Shown: piece after piece, positions 1 through 11,895 of the stretch
Numbering within the stretch: position 1 is the first letter of the stretch
Layout: each line of letters begins with the position of its first letter
Source of the DNA: Chamaelirium japonicum
Taxonomy: Eukaryota > Streptophyta > Magnoliopsida > Liliales > Melanthiaceae
Length of the DNA stretch: 64,000 nucleotides
NCBI GenBank assembly: GCA_947650365.1
Contig: OX393551.1
Coordinates: forward strand, 2,686,001 to 2,750,000
Direction of reading: 5' to 3'
Position numbers and translations under genes: made by a program
The notes under the pieces: generated by a model
Databases searched by the model: none
Told to the model about the DNA's origin: nothing
What the model saw: the letters and a program-made list of their open reading frames with translations, nothing else

Positions 1-61
1 GAAGGAATTAGAATGGATCGTACGAATGAATTCGAATGTATCCTTTCTAATTCCTTCGTAC

Positions 62-345
62 GATCCATTCTAATTCCTTCGTACGATCCATTCTAATTCA
101 TTCGTACGATCCATTCTAATTCATTCGTACGATCCATTCTAATTCATTCATACGATCCATTCTAATTCATTCGCACGATCCATTCTAATTCATTCGTACG
201 ATCCATTCTAATTCCTTCGTACGATCCATTCTAATTCATTCGTACGATCCATTCTAATTCATTCGTACGATCCATTCTAATTCATTCATACGATCCATTC
301 TAATTCATTCGCACGATCCATTCTAATTCATTCGTACGATCCATT
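62..345 (+). repeat. 138-bp higher-order tandem (6 monomers)
   Basis: The CATACG-variant monomer recurs at 149 and 287, and the order of core variants (CATACG, CGCACG, CGTACG, CCTTCG, CGTACG, CGTACG) is the same in both copies. The period is exactly 6 x 23 bp. Copies differ little until the second one breaks off near 345. Confidence 0.8.
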
Positions 346-505
346 CTATTTCATTCGTATGACCCATTCTAATTCATAAGTACGATCCATTCTAATTCTT
401 TCGTACGATCCATTCTAATTCATTCGCACGATCCATTCTAATTCATTCGTACGATCCATTCTATTTCATTCGTATGACCCATTCTAATTCATAAGTACGA
501 TCCAT
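311..505 (+). repeat. 115-bp higher-order tandem (5 monomers)
   Basis: The series GCACG, CTATTTC, GTATGACCC, ATAAGTACG starts at 311 and again at 426, a shift of exactly 5 x 23 bp. The rare ATAAG (376 and 491) and GACCC changes are shared, which indicates recent local duplication. The second copy is partial. Confidence 0.82.
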
Positions 506-1809
506 TCTAATTCATTCGCACGATCCATTCTAATTCATTCATACGAATCCATTCTATTTCATTCGTACGATCTATTCTATTTCATTCGTACGATCTATTC
601 TAATTCATTCATACGATCCATTCTAATTCATTCGTACGATCCATTCTAATTCATTCGCACGCTATTCTAATTCATTCGTAGGATCCATTCTAATTCATTA
701 CTACGATCCATTCTAATTCATTCGTACGATCCATTCTAATTCATTCGTACGATCCATTCTAATTCATTCGTACGATCCATTCTAATTCATTCGTACGATC
801 CATTCTAATTCATGCGCACAATCTATTCCAATTCATTCGCACGATCTATTCTAATTCATTCGTACGATCCATTCTAATTCATTCGTACGATCCATTCTTA
901 TTCATTCGTACGATCCATTCTAATTCATTCCTACGATCCATTCTAATTCATTCGCACGATCCATTCTAATTCATTCGTACGATCCATTCTAATTCCTTCG
1001 TATGATCCATTCTAATTCATTCGCACGAATGTAGCCATTCTAATACATTCGTACGATCCATGCTAATTCATTCATACGGTATGATTCATTCTAAATGATC
1101 CATTCTAATTCATTCGCACAATCATTCGTGCGAATGAATTAGAATGGATCGTATGAATGAATTAGAGTGGATACATTCGTACAAATGAATTAGAATGGAT
1201 CGTACGAATGAATTAGAATTCGCACGAATGAGTAAGAATAGATCGTACGAATGAATTAGAGTGGATCATATGAATGAATTAGAATGGATCGTATGAATGA
1301 ATTAGAATGGTTCGTGCGAATGAATTCGAATGGATCGTACGAATGAATTAGAATAGATCCAATCTAATTCATTCATACGATCCATTCTAATTCATTCGTA
1401 CGATCCATTCTAATTCGTGCGAATGTATCCATTCTAATTCATTCGTACGATCCATTCTAATTCATTCGTACAATCCATTCTAATTCATTCGCACGATCCA
1501 TTCTAATTCATTCGCATGATCCATTCTAATTCATTCGTACGATCGATTCTAATTCATCCATTCTATTTCATTCGTACTATCCATTCTAATTCCTTCGTAC
1601 GATCCATTCTAATTCATTCGCACGAATGTATCCATTCTAATTCATTCGTACGAATGGATCGTATGAATGAATTAGAATGGATCGTACGAATGAATTAGAA
1701 TGGATCGTGCTAATGAATTAGAATGGATCGTACGAATGAATTAGAATAGATTGTGCGAATGAATTAGAATGGATCGTACGAATGAATTAGAATGGATCGT
1801 ACGAATGAA

Positions 1810-1862
1810 TTAGACTAGATTGTGCGAATGGATTAGAATGGATCATACGATTGAGTAAGAAT
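1810..1862. repeat. Module M3 (CAATCGTATG / TAATCC dimer)
   Basis: In F: TTACTCAATCGTATGATCC then CTAATCCATTCGCACAATCT. R copies near 1815, 7605, 13108, 46190, 46510, 54360, 55435, 56225 and 60595; F copies near 5545, 32510, 41290, 44040, 44450, 56875, 57440 and 59520. In R it is often followed by GATCATGCTAATG and GAATTGATCG monomers (about 46270, 54460, 56450), so the underlying unit is several hundred bp. Confidence 0.84.
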
Positions 1863-2906
1863 GGATTGTACGAATGAAATAGAATAGATCGTACGAATGA
1901 ATTAGAATGGATCGTATGAATGAATTAGAATCGATCGTACGAATGAGTAAGAATGGATCGTACGAATGAATTAGAATGGATTGAATTAGAATGAATCGTA
2001 TGAATGAATTAGAATGTATCGTACGAATGAATTAGAATGGATCGTGCGAATGAATTAGAATGGGTCGTACGAATGAATTAGAATGGATACACGATCCAGA
2101 TCCATTCTAATTCATTCGCACAATCTATTCTCATACAATCCATTCTAATTCATTCGCACGAATGTATCCATTCTAATTCATTCGTACGATCCATTCTAAT
2201 CCATTTGTACGAATGTATCCACTCTAATTAATTCATACGATCCATTCTAATTCATTCGCACGAATGTATCCATTCCAATTCATTCGTACGATCCATTCTA
2301 ATTCATTCGCACAATCTATTCTAATTCAATCGTACGATCAATTCTAATTCATTAGCATGATCCATTCTAATTCATTCGTACGATCTATTCTAATTCATTC
2401 GTACGATCCATTCTAATTCATTCGTACGATCCATTCTAATTCCTTCGCACGATCCATTCTAATTCATTCGTACGATTCATTATAATTCAATCCATTCTAA
2501 TTCATTCGTACGATCCATTCTAATTCATTCGTACGATCCATTCTAATTCATTAGTACGATCCATTCTAATTAGAATAGATTGTATGAATTAGAATGGATC
2601 GTATGAATGAATTAGAATAGATCGTACGAATGAATTAGAATGGATTGAATTAGAATGAATCGTACGAATGGATTAGAATGGATCGTGTGAATGAATTAGA
2701 CTATGGATCGTACGAAGGAATTAGAATGGATCGTACGAATGAATTCGGATGTATCCTTTCTAATTCATTCGTACGATCCATTCTAATTCATTCGTATGAT
2801 CCATTCTAATTCATTCGTACGATCCATTCTAACTCATTCGCACGATCCATTCTAATTCATTCGCACGATCCTACGAATGAATTAGAATAGATTGTGCGAA
2901 TGAATT

Positions 2907-2938
2907 AGAATGGATCTGGATCGTGTATCCATTCTAAT
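2907..2938. repeat. J2, second recurrent switch junction
   Basis: Arms GAATGGAT and ATCCATTC around CTGGATCGTGT. Copies in this sense are near 2907, 3349, 5307, 19119, 35685 and 38223. Reverse-complement copies (ACACGATCCAG) are near 2081, 4070, 4539, 17227, 31235 (right arm lost), 36071 (degenerate), 40666 and 43307. Flanks are also conserved: an AGATTGTGCG monomer on one side and a GACCCATTC monomer on the other. Confidence 0.88.
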
Positions 2939-3729
2939 TCATTTGTACGACCCATTCTAATTCATTCGTACGATCCATTCTAATTCATTCATATGATCCA
3001 TTCTATTTCATTCGTACGATCCATTCTTACTCATTCGTACGATCCATTCTAATTCATTCGCATGATCCATTCTAATTCATTCATATGATCCATTCTAATT
3101 CATTCGCACGAATGTATCCATTCTAATTCATTCGTACGATCCATTCTAATTCATTTGTACGAATGTATCCACTCTAATTCATTCGTACGATCCATTCTAA
3201 TTCATTTGTACGAATGTATCCTTTCTAATTCATTCGTACGATCCATTCTAATTCATTCGTACGATCCATTCTAACTCATTCGCACGATCCATTCTAATTC
3301 ATTCGCACGATCCTACGAATGAATTAGAATAGATTGTGCGAATGAATTAGAATGGATCTGGATCGTGTATCCATTCTAATTCATTCGTACGACCCATTCT
3401 AATTCATTCGCACGATCCATTCTAATTCATTCGCACGATCCATTCTAATTCATTCATACGATCCATTCTAATTCATTCATATGATCCACTCTAATTCATT
3501 CATACGATCCATTCTAATCCATTCGCACAATCTATTCTAATTCATTCGTACGATCCATTCTATTTCATTCGTACGATCCATTCTATTTCATTCGTACGAT
3601 CCATTTTAATTCATTCGTACAATCCATTCTAATTCATTCGTACGATCCATTCTAATTCATTCATACGATCCATTCTATTTAATTCGTACGATCCATTCTT
3701 ACTCATTCGTACGATCCATCCTAATTCAT

Positions 3730-3745
3730 TTGCACGAAGGTATCC
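3730..3745. repeat. Module M1 (GAAGGTATCC 28-bp monomer)
   Basis: A 28-mer with TTGCACGAAGGTATCC, usually preceded by TATTTC and TTACTC monomers and followed by GTACTATCC and two CCTTCG monomers. F copies: 3730, 8611, 10894, 17447, 22996, 33765, 36243, 36881, 40956, 42943, 44569, 44689, 49189, 56949, 57514, 61485, 63839. R copies: 10018, 13919, 14901, 24030, 26173, 29189, 30082, 31750, 32041, 33225, 38764, 39434, 45870, 49921, 51649, 56612, 62849. Seventeen each way by my count. Confidence 0.88.
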
Positions 3746-5745
3746 ATTCTAATTCATTCGTACGAATGAAATAGAATGGATTGTACGAATGAAATAGAAT
3801 GGATCGTACGAATGAATTAGAACGGATTGTACGAATGAATTAGAATGGATCGTACGAATGAAATAGAATGGATCGTACGAATGAAATAGAATGGATCGTA
3901 CGAATGAATTAGAATAGATTGTGCGAATGGATTAGAATGGATCGTATGAATGAATTAGAGTGGATCATATGAATGAATTAGAATGGATCGTGTGAATGAA
4001 TTAGAATGGATCGTGCGAATGAATTAGAATGGATCGTGCGAATGAATTAGAATGGGTCGTACGAATGAATTAGAATGAATACACGATCCAGATCCATTCT
4101 AATTCATTCGCACAATCTATTCTAATTCATTCGTAGGATCGTGCGAATGAATTAGAATGGATCGTGCGAATGAGTTAGAATGGATCGTACGAATGAATTA
4201 GAATGGATCGTACGAATGAATTAGAATGGATTGTATGAATGAATTAGAAAGGATACGTTCGTACAAATGAATTAGAATGGATCGTACGAATGAATTAGAG
4301 TGGATACATTCGTACAAATGAATTAGAATGGATCGTACGAATGAATTAGAATGGATACATTCGTGCGAATGAATTAGAATGGATCATATGAATGAATTAG
4401 AATGGATCGTGCGAATGAATTAGAATGGATCGTACGAATGAGTAAGAATGGATCGTACGAATGAAATAGAATGGATCGTATGAATGAATTAGAATGGATC
4501 GTACGAATGAATTAGAATGGGTCGTACGAATGAATTAGAATGGATACACGATCCAGATCCATTCTAATTCATTCGTACAATCTATTCTAATTCATTCGTA
4601 GGATCGTGCGAATGAATTAGAATGGATCGTGTGAATGAGTTAGAATGGATCGTACGAATGAATTAGAATGGATCGTACGAATGAATTAGAATGGATCGTA
4701 CGAATGAATTAGAAAGGATACATCCGAATTCATTCGTACGATCCATTCTAATTCCTTCGTACGATCCATAGTCTAATTCATTCGCACGATCCATTCTAAT
4801 TCATTCGTACGATTCATTCTAATTCAATCCATTCTAATTCATTCTTACGATCTATTCTAATTCATTCATACGATCCATTCTAATTCATACAATCTGTTCT
4901 AATTAGAATGGATCGTACTAATGAATTAGAATGGATCGTACGAATGAATTAGAATGGATCGTACGAATGAATTAGAATGGATTGAATTAGAATGAATCGT
5001 ACGAATGAATTAGAATGGATCGTGCGAAGGAATTAGAATGGATCGTACGAATGAATTAGAATGGATCGTATGAATGAATTAGAATAGATCGTACGGATGA
5101 ATTAGAATGGATCATGCTAATGAATTAGAATTGATCGTACGAATGAATTAGAATAGATTGTGCGAATGAATTAGAATGGATCGTATGAATGAATTAGAGT
5201 GGATACATTCGTACAAATGGATTAGAATGGATCGTACGAATGAATTAGAATGGATACATTCGTGCGAATGAATTAGAATGGATCGTATGAGAATAGATTG
5301 TGCGAATGAATTAGAATGGATCTGGATCGTGTATCCATTCTAATTCATTCGTACGACCCATTCTAATTCATTCGCACGATCCATTCTAATTCATTCGTAC
5401 GATTCATTCTAATTCAATCCATTATAATTCATTCGTACGATCCATTCTTACTCATTCGTACGATCGATTCTAATTCATTCATACGATCCATCCTAATTCA
5501 TTCGTACGATCTATTCTATTTCATTCGTACAAACCATTCTTACTCAATCGTATGATCCATTCTAATCCATTCGCACAATCTAGTCTAATTCATTCGTACG
5601 ATCTATTCTAATTCATTCGTACGATCCATTCTAATTCATTCGCACAATCTATTCTAATTCATTCGTACGATCCATTCTAATTCATTAGCACGATCCATTC
5701 TAATTCATTCGTACGATCCATTCTAATTCATTCATACGATCCATT

Positions 5746-8375
5746 CGTACGAATGAATTAGAATGGATACATTCGTGCGAATCAATTAGAATGGATCGTA
5801 CGAAGGAATTAGAATGGATAGTACGAATGAATTAGAATGGATGAATTAGAACCGATCGTACGAATGAATTAGAATGGATCATGCGAATGAATTAGAATGG
5901 ATCGTGCGAATGAATTAGAATGGATTGTACGAATAAATTAGAGTGGATCGTAGGAATGAATTAGAATGGATACATTCGCACGAATTAGAATGGATCGTAC
6001 GAATGAATTAGAATGGATCGTACGAATGAATTAGAATGGATCGTATGAATGAATTAGATTGGATCGTATAAATGAATTAGAATGGATCGTACGAATGAAT
6101 TAGAATGGATCGTGCTAATGAATTATAATGGATCGTACGAATGAATTAGAGTGGATACATTCGTACAAATGAATTAGAATGGATACATTCGTACGAATGA
6201 ATTAGAATGGATCGTACGAATGAATTAGAATGGATACATTCGCACGAATTAGAATGGATCGTACGAATGAATTAGAATGGATCGTACGAATGAATTAGAA
6301 TGGATCGTATGAATGAAATAGATTGGATCGTATAAATGAATTAGAATGGATCGTACGAATGAATTAGAATGGATCGTGCTAATGAATTAGAATGGATCGT
6401 ACGAATGAATTAGAGTGGATACATTCGTACAAATGAATTAGAATGGATACATTCGTGCGAATGAATTAGAATGGATCGTGCGAATGAATTAGAATGGATC
6501 GTACGAATGAATTAGAATGGATCGTATGAATAAATTAGATTAGATCGTATTAATGAATTAGAGTGGATCGTACGAATGAATTAGAATAGATCGTACGAAT
6601 GAATTAGAATGGATACGAATGGATCGTACGAATGAGTAAGAATGGATCGTACGAATGAAATAGAATGGATTATACGAATGAATTAGAATGGATACATTCG
6701 TGCGAATGAATTAGGATGGATCGTATGAATGAATTAGAATGGATCGTACGAATGAATTAGAATGGATACATTCGTGCGAATGAATTAGAATGGATCGTAT
6801 GAATGAATTAGAATCGATCGTACGAATGAATTAGAATGGATCATGCGAATGAATTAGAATGGATCGTGCGAATGAATTAGAATGGATCGTATGAATGAAT
6901 TAGAATGGATCGAATGAATGAAATAGAATGGATCGTACGAATGAATTAGAATGGATCGTGTGAATGAATTAGAATGGATCGTACGAATGAATTAGAATGG
7001 ATCGTACAAAGGAATTAGAATGGATCATATGAATGAATTAGAATGGATCGTGCGAATGAATTAGAATGGATCGTACGAATGAATTAGAATGGATACATTC
7101 GTGTGAATGAATTAGAATGGATCATACGAAGGAATTAGAATGGATTGTACGAATGAATTAGAAAGGATCGTACGAATGAATTAGAATGGATCGTACGAAT
7201 GAATTAGAATGGATACATTCGTGCGAATGAATTAGAATAGATCATGCGAATGAGTAAGAATGGATCGTGCGAATGAATTAGAATGGATCATATGAATGAA
7301 TTAGAATGGATCGTATGAATGAATTAGAATGGATCGTGCGAATAAATTAGAATGGATCGTATGAATGAATTAGAATAGATTGTGCGAATGAATTAGAACG
7401 GATCGTACGAATGAATTAGAATGGATACATTCGTGCGAATGAATTAGAATGGATCGTATGAATGAATTAGAATCGATCGTACGAATGAATTAGAATGGAT
7501 CATGCGAATGAATTAGAATGGATTAAATTAGAATGAATCGTACGAATGAAATAGAATGGATCGTGCGAATGAATTAGAATGGATCGTATGAATGAATTAG
7601 AATAGATTGTGCAAATGGATTAGAATGGATCATACGATTGAGTAAGAATGGATTGTACGAATGAAATAGAATAGATCGTACGAATGAATTAGAATGGATC
7701 GTGCGAATAAATTAGAATGGATCGTATGAATGAATTAGAATGGATCGTACGAATGAATTAGAATGGATTCATTCGTGCGAATGAATTAGAATGGATCGTG
7801 CGAATGAATTAGAATTGATCGTGCGAATAAATTAGAATGGATCGTACGAATGAATTAGAATGGATCGTATGAATGAATTAGAATAGATTGTACGAATGAA
7901 TTAGAATGGATTAGAATGAATTAGAATGGATCGTGCGAATGAATTAGAATGGATCGTACGAAGGAATTAGAATGGATCGTATGAATGAATTAGAATGGAT
8001 CGTGCGAATGAATTAGATTGGATCGTATGAATGAATTAGAATGGATCGTGCGAATGAAATAGAATCGATCGTACGAATGAATTAGAATGGATCGTACGAA
8101 TGAAATAGAATGGATCGTACGAATGAATTTGAATGGATACATTCGTGCGAATGAATTAGAATGGATCATACGAATGAGTAAGAATGAATCGTGCGAATGA
8201 ATTAGAATAGATCATATGAATGAATTATAATGGATCGTATGAATGAATTAGAATGGATCGTGCGAATGAATAAGAATGAATTAGAGTGGATCGTGCGAAT
8301 GAATTAGAATGGATCGTACGAATGAATTAGAATGGATTGTACAAATGAATTAGAATGGATCGCATGAATTAGAAT
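5746..8375 (-). repeat. Longest uninterrupted R block
   Basis: About 2.6 kb without an orientation switch, the longest in the window. It is built of 23-bp monomers with frequent 28-bp ACATT variants and one module-M3 copy near 7600-7680. It contains the 264-bp tandem at 5971-6498. It enters through TCGTACGA at 5746 and leaves through a GATCCATTCTTACTC join near 8380. Confidence 0.9.
5971..6498 (-). repeat. 264-bp tandem duplication
   Basis: The rare 24-bp monomer with CATTCGCACGAATTAG occurs at 5971 and 6235. The monomers between, including TATAAATG, GTGCTAATG and GAGTGGATACATTC variants, are in identical order. The period resolves as one 24-mer, two 28-mers and eight 23-mers (264 bp). Copies differ at only a handful of bases (for example GAATTAGATT/GAAATAGATT and TATAATGG/TAGAATGG). 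Confidence 0.85.
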
Positions 8376-9609
8376 AGATCCATTCTTACTCATTCGTACG
8401 ATCCATTCGTATCCATTCTAATTCATTCGTACGATCCATTCTAATTCATTAATACGATCCAAACTAATTCATTCATACGATCTATTCTAATTCATTCGTA
8501 CGATCCATTCTAATTCATTCGCACGATCCATTCTAATTTATTCATACGATCCATTCTATTTCATTCGTACGATCCATTCTTACTTATTCGTACGATCCAT
8601 TATAATTCATTTGCACGAAGGTATCCATTCTAATTCATTCGTACGATCCATGCTAATTCATTCGCATGAATTAGAATGGATCGTACGAATGTATTAGAAT
8701 AGATCGTACGAATGAGTAAGAATGGATCGTACGAATGGATCGTACGAATGAATTAGATTGGATCGTATGAATGAATACATTCTAATTCATTCGCATGAAT
8801 TATCCATTCTAAGTCATTCGTACGATCCATTCGATCTCATTCGTACAATCCATTCTATTTCATTCGTACGATCCATTCTAATTCATTCGCACGATCCATT
8901 CTAATTCATTCGCATGATCCATTCTAATTCATTCGTACGATTGATTCTAATTCATTCATACGATCCATTCTAATTTATTTGCACGATCCATTCTAATTCA
9001 TTCATACGATCCATTCTAATTAATTCATATGATCCATTCTAATTCATTCGCACGATCCAATCTAATTCATTCGTACGATCCATTCTAATTCATTCTAATG
9101 GATACATTCGTGCAAAAGAATTAGAATGGATTGTATGAATGAATTAGAATCGATCGTACGAATGAATTAGAATGGATCATGCGAATGAATTAGAATGGAT
9201 CGTAAGAATGAATTAGAATGGATCGTATGAATGAATTAGAATGGATCGTGCGAATGAATTAGAATGGATCGTACGAATGAAATAGAATGGATTCACACGA
9301 ATGTATCCAATCTAATTCATTCGTACGTTCCATTCTAATTCATTCGTACAATCTATTCTAACTCATTCGTACGATCCATTCTAATTCATTCGCACGATCC
9401 ATTCTAATTCATTAATACGATCCATTCTAATTCATTCGCACGATCCATTCTAATTCATTCACACTCATACGATCCATTCTAATTCATTCGCACGAATGTA
9501 TCCTTTCTAATTCATTCATACGATCCATTCTAATTCATTCGCACAATCTATTCTAATTCATTCGAACGATCCATTCTAATTCATTCGTACGATCCATTCT
9601 AATTCATTC
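8376..9609. repeat. Mosaic of short F and R blocks
   Basis: F runs near 8376-8660, 8778-9090 and 9300-9605 alternate with R runs at 8665-8775 and 9095-9290. The stretch 8376-8490 carries the CCATTCGTATCC/AATACGATCCAATC module also seen at 12720-12840, 25750-25880, 27330-27440, 57930-58040 and 60140-60200. The switch at 9285-9312 is a J1 junction with one changed base. Confidence 0.83.
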
Positions 9610-10140
9610 GTACGAATGAATTAGAATGGATACATTCATGCGAATGAATTTGAATGGATCATACGAATAAATTAGAATGGATTCATTCGTGCGAATGAAT
9701 TAGAATGGATCGTACGAATGAGTAAGAATGGATCGTATGAATGAATTAGAATGGATTGAATTAGAATGAATCGTACGAATGAATTAGAATGGATCATACG
9801 AATGAATTAGAATGGATCGTACGAAAGAATTAGAATGGATTGAATTAGAATGAATCGTACGAATGAATTAGAATGAATCATACCGTACGAATGAATTATA
9901 ATGGATCATACGAAGGAATTAGAATGGATTGTACGAATGAATTAGAATGGATCATACAAATGAATTAGAATGGATCGTACGAAGGAATTAGAATGGATCG
10001 TACGAATGAATTAGAATGGATACCTTCGTGCAAATGAATTAGAATGGATCGTACGAATGAGTAAGAATGGATCGTACGAATGAAATAGAGTGGATCGTAT
10101 GAATGAATTAGAATGGATCGTATGAATGAATTAGAATGGA
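9610..10140 (-). repeat. R block, inverted match to 36115-36320
   Basis: It carries, in order, the AATCATACCGTACG motif (module M4, about 9870), AAGGAATTAG monomers, module M1 at 10018 and a terminal J1 at 10134. Read on the minus strand, 9965-10159 gives almost the same 64-residue translation as the plus strand of 36117-36311. The two are thus inverted copies about 26 kb apart. Confidence 0.87.
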
Positions 10141-10161
10141 TACATTCGTGCGAATCCATTC
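10134..10161. repeat. J1, the commonest orientation-switch junction
   Basis: 28 bp: arms GAATGGAT and ATCCATTC around ACATTCGTGCGA. It joins R (left) to F (right). I find 19 copies in this sense (starts 10134, 11873, 14306, 14546, 15288, 15482, 24595, 26708, 28416, 29754, 42814, 48899, 49274 partial, 50714, 53097, 54788, 56728, 58879, 61562 partial). Another 14 are reverse-complemented (9285, 12040, 12962, 16520, 23142, 32341, 33660, 36115, 39366, 43552, 50492, 60985, 62096, 63567). The flank on the TCGTGCG side is the same in most complete copies: a TATTTC monomer, then CGTACG, CGCACG and CATACG monomers. This indicates one ancestral junction that spread. Confidence 0.9.
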
Positions 10162-10557
10162 TATTTCATTCGTACGATCCATTCTAATTCATTCGCACGA
10201 TCCATTCTAATTCATTCATACGATCCATTCTAATTTCTTCGTACGATCCATTCTAATTCATTCGTACGATCGATTCTAATTCATTCATACGATACATTCT
10301 AATTCATTCGTACGATCCATTCTAATTCATTCGTACGATCCATTCTAATTCGTGCGAATGTATCCATTCTAATTCATTCGTACGATCCATTCTAATTCAT
10401 TCGTACGAATGTATCCATTCTAATTCATTTGTACGAATGTATCCACTCTAATTCATTCGTACGATCCATTCTAATTCATTAGCATGATCCATTCTAATTC
10501 ATTCGTACGATCCATTCTAATTCATTTATACGATCCAATCTAATTCATTCGCACGAT

Positions 10558-10582
10558 CCATTCGCATTCACTCAAACGATCC
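10558..10582. repeat. Module M2 (divergent CTCAAACG monomer)
   Basis: A 23-bp monomer with CGCATTCACTCAAACG in place of TAATTCATTCGTACG, several substitutions from consensus yet well conserved between copies. F: 10558, 12230, 23470, 28652, 43892, 58373, 59256, 61076, 62187, 63658. R: 14182, 15163, 28229, 31470, 53056, 54700, 58788. It is usually next to CGCACG and often within 150-250 bp of J1. Confidence 0.87.
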
Positions 10583-10975
10583 ATTCTAATTCATTAATAT
10601 GATCCATTCTAATTCATTTACATGATCCATTCTAATTCATTCGCACGATCCATTCTAATTCATTCATACCATCCATTCTATTTCATTCGTACGATCCATT
10701 CTAATTCATTCGTACGATCCATTCTAATTCATTCATACGATCCATTCTAATTCATTTGCACAATCTATTCTAATTCATTCGTACGATCCATTCTAATTCA
10801 TTCGCACGATCCATTCTAATTCATTCATATGATCCATTCTATTTCATTCGTATGATCCATTCTTACTCATTCGTACGATCCATTCTAATTCATTTGCACG
10901 AAGGTAATCATTCTAATTCATTCGTACTATCCATTCTAATTCCTTCGTACGATCCATTCTAATTCCTTCGTACGA

Positions 10976-11895
10976 ATGAATTAGAATGGATCGTACGAAT
11001 GAATTAGAATGGATACATTCGTGCAAAAGAATTAGAATGGATTGTATGAATGAATTAGAATGGATCGTGCGAATGAATTAGAATGGATCATGCGAATGAA
11101 TTAGAATGGATCGTACGAATGAGTAAGAATGGATCGTACGAATGAATTAGAATGGATTGAATTAGAATGAATCGTATGAATGAATTAGAATGGATCGTAC
11201 GAATGAATTAGAATGGATCGTACGAATGAATTAGAATGGATGGAATTAGAATGAATCGTACGAATGAATTAGAATGAATCATACCGTACGAATGAATTAG
11301 AATGGATCATACGAAGGAATTAGAATTGATCGTACGAATGAAATAGAATGGATCATGCTAATGAATTAGAATGGATCGTACGGATGAATTAGAATGGATA
11401 CATTCGTGCAAAGGAATTAGAATGGATCGTACAAATGAATTAGGATGGATCGTACGAATGAATTAGAATGGATCGTGCGAATGAATTAGAATGGATCGTA
11501 CGAATGAAATAGAATGGATTCGCACGAATGAATTAGAATGGATCGTTCGAATGAATTAGAATAGATTGTGCGAATGAATTAGAATCGATCGTACGAATGA
11601 ATTAGAAAGGATATATTCGTGCGAATGAATTAGAATAGATTGTATGAATGAATTAGATTGGATCGTATTAATGAATTAGAATGGATTGTGCGAATTAATT
11701 AGAATGGATCGTATGAATGAATTAGAATGAATAGATTCGTGCGAATGAATTTGAATGGATCGTACGAAGGAATTAGAATGGATACATTCGTGCGAATGAA
11801 TTAGAATGGATCGTACGAAGGAATTAGAATGGATTGTACGAGTGAATTAGAATGGATCGTAATAATGAATTAGAATGGATACATTCGTGCGAATC
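10976..11895 (-). repeat. R block with M4 and GATATATTCG module
   Basis: Contains the M4 motif at about 11280 and, at about 11605-11780, an AAAGGATATATTCG...GTATTAATG...ATAGATTCG series. That series is shared with 45690-45800, 53985-54170 and 55843-56030. It ends at J1 (11873-11900). Confidence 0.87.

Larger units (their letters stand above)
35..1125 (+). repeat. F-orientation block, near-consensus
   Basis: About 47 monomers, mostly 23 bp and close to consensus, entered from a few R monomers at 1-34 through junction J3. It holds two short tandem higher-order repeats (separate entries). A 21-bp monomer near 655-665 reads CGCACGCTATTC, the reverse complement of the variant tandemly amplified at 25160-25745. 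The right end, around 1020-1125, is more degraded and includes a 28-bp monomer and a GGTATG motif. Confidence 0.9.
1126..5745. repeat. Fine F/R mosaic, about 20 short blocks
   Basis: Orientation changes about every 50-500 bp. F pieces lie near 1350-1650, 2090-2570, 2750-2870, 2925-3310, 3361-3750, 4092-4135, 4555-4606, 4728-4900 and 5325-5745; R pieces lie between them. Six of the R-to-F switches use junction J2 (2081, 2907, 3349, 4070, 4539, 5307). Two F-to-R switches (2870 and 3312) share the motif GATCCTACGAATG, and two others (about 4135 and 4605) share CGTAGGATCGTGCG. Blocks were therefore copied together with their junctions. Confidence 0.85.
10134..10975 (+). repeat. F block starting at J1
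   Basis: It starts at a J1 junction and runs through about 36 monomers, with a module-M2 monomer (CTCAAACG) at 10558-10582 and module M1 at 10894. It ends by turning around inside the TCGTACGA core near 10973. Confidence 0.88.

Noticed and set aside
10134-10161. J1 as a transposon terminal repeat or a rho-independent terminator
   Set aside because: The inverted arms are just the ordinary monomer meeting its reverse complement. There are no target-site duplications, no T-run and no element body between copies.
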